Shown: positions 63,876-64,000 of the stretch, one piece after another
How positions within the stretch are numbered: position 1 is the stretch's first letter
Layout of the letters: every line of letters starts with the position of its first letter
Source of the DNA: Psychrobacter immobilis
GTDB taxonomy: Bacteria; Pseudomonadota; Gammaproteobacteria; Pseudomonadales; Moraxellaceae
DNA length: 64,000 bases
Assembly: GCA_904846265.1 (NCBI GenBank)
Contig: CAJHAA010000012.1
Span: 28,962-92,961 of the forward strand
Direction: 5' to 3'
Program-made: the position numbers and the translations under genes
Notes under the pieces: model-generated
The model's input: the letters and a program-made list of their open reading frames with translations, nothing else
What the model was told of the DNA's origin: nothing
The model's database searches: none

Positions 63876-64000
63876 TGAACCGCCCCGGGATTGTCGGAGA
63901 CTCAACATTCTGAGAGAATACGACAATGAAAAAACAAACCTACACTCCTGAGATTAAAGAACGCGCCGTTCGCATGCTGATAGAAGCGTTGGGCGACTAT
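63876..64000 (+). mobile_element. Left end of an IS3-family insertion sequence (cut by window edge)
   Basis: The sequence TGAACCGCCCCGGGATTGTC starting at 63876 looks like the terminal inverted repeat of IS3-family elements, and a transposase OrfA reading frame starts 50 bp later. The right end is outside the window. Confidence 0.78.
63926..64000 (+). CDS. IS3-family transposase OrfA (partial, 5' end only)
   Basis: The frame from ATG 63926 reads MKKQTYTPEIKERAVRMLIE then ALGDY and is open to the window end (25 codons). This is the typical beginning of the IS3-family OrfA helix-turn-helix (x-YTPEFKERAVRM). Nothing more can be said about OrfB, frameshifting or integrity. Confidence 0.82.
   Translation, partial: MKKQTYTPEIKERAVRMLIEALGDY

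Overview
The window is ordinary chromosomal DNA of a Psychrobacter-like gammaproteobacterium (Moraxellaceae). This is an inference from gene content (pilSR, gacA, a split ruvC / ruvA / ruvB, ccmFGHI, a yibN-grxC-secB neighbourhood, PPK2-type polyphosphate:AMP phosphotransferase, 6S RNA), a moderate G+C, and the many Asn/Gln/Ser-rich extensions on otherwise standard proteins. No prophage, CRISPR array or complete insertion sequence is visible. The only classical mobile element is the left end of an IS3-family element cut by the right window edge.

Layout. 1-6.9 kb (minus): partial scpA, trpS, a lipid A acyltransferase, rpsI-rplM with a strong promoter and leader hairpin, rsmD, mrdA. 7.3-14.3 kb (plus): a DUF445 membrane protein behind a Fur-like palindrome, the cytochrome c maturation set ccmF-ccmG-ccmH-ccmI, adk. 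14.5-19.9 kb: secB, grxC, a yibN-type rhodanese with a TTG start, rsgA, then orn (plus), lpxH and ppiB. 20.2-31.6 kb: glnS, a PLD-like protein, 1-Cys peroxiredoxin, GST-like protein, META/DUF4377 lipoprotein, ruvC, fxsA, 6S RNA (minus), gpmI, ctpA. 31.7-36.1 kb (minus): pilR, pilS, gacA. 36.5-44.7 kb: a PBP7-type peptidase, thiE, a DksA-like zinc-finger protein, pgk, an Ala-rich lipoprotein, fba, ruvA, ruvB. 44.8-51 kb (minus): a D-lactate/glycolate-type FAD dehydrogenase, ubiB-ubiJ-ubiE, a conserved hypothetical. 51.2-57 kb: pap, a structured intergenic region, pit, and an HTH-alaA fusion. 57.5-59.1 kb: msrB, gpx, tRNA-Val, tRNA-Asp. 59.4-64 kb: a copper-type two-component system divergent from DUF411 and DUF305 genes, then the IS3 end.

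Most notable signals: (1) an alanine-aminotransferase enzyme fused behind an XRE helix-turn-helix, with repeated AATGCAAG palindromes just upstream of its own gene, which looks like an autoregulated metabolic enzyme-repressor; (2) a dispersed MITE-like family with termini AGGGCGTGTCCTCA, five copies between 35.3 and 43.6 kb, one lying between ruvA and ruvB and one supplying the ribosome-binding site of thiE; (3) a CusR/CopR-type palindrome in the divergent copper promoter region; (4) a candidate structured RNA between pap and pit; (5) a pure 16-unit hexanucleotide repeat inside pap encoding (Asp-Asn)16; (6) a 21-bp-arm palindrome overlapping the rsgA stop codon. Product names are from recognised motifs and remembered family sequences; no database search was run.
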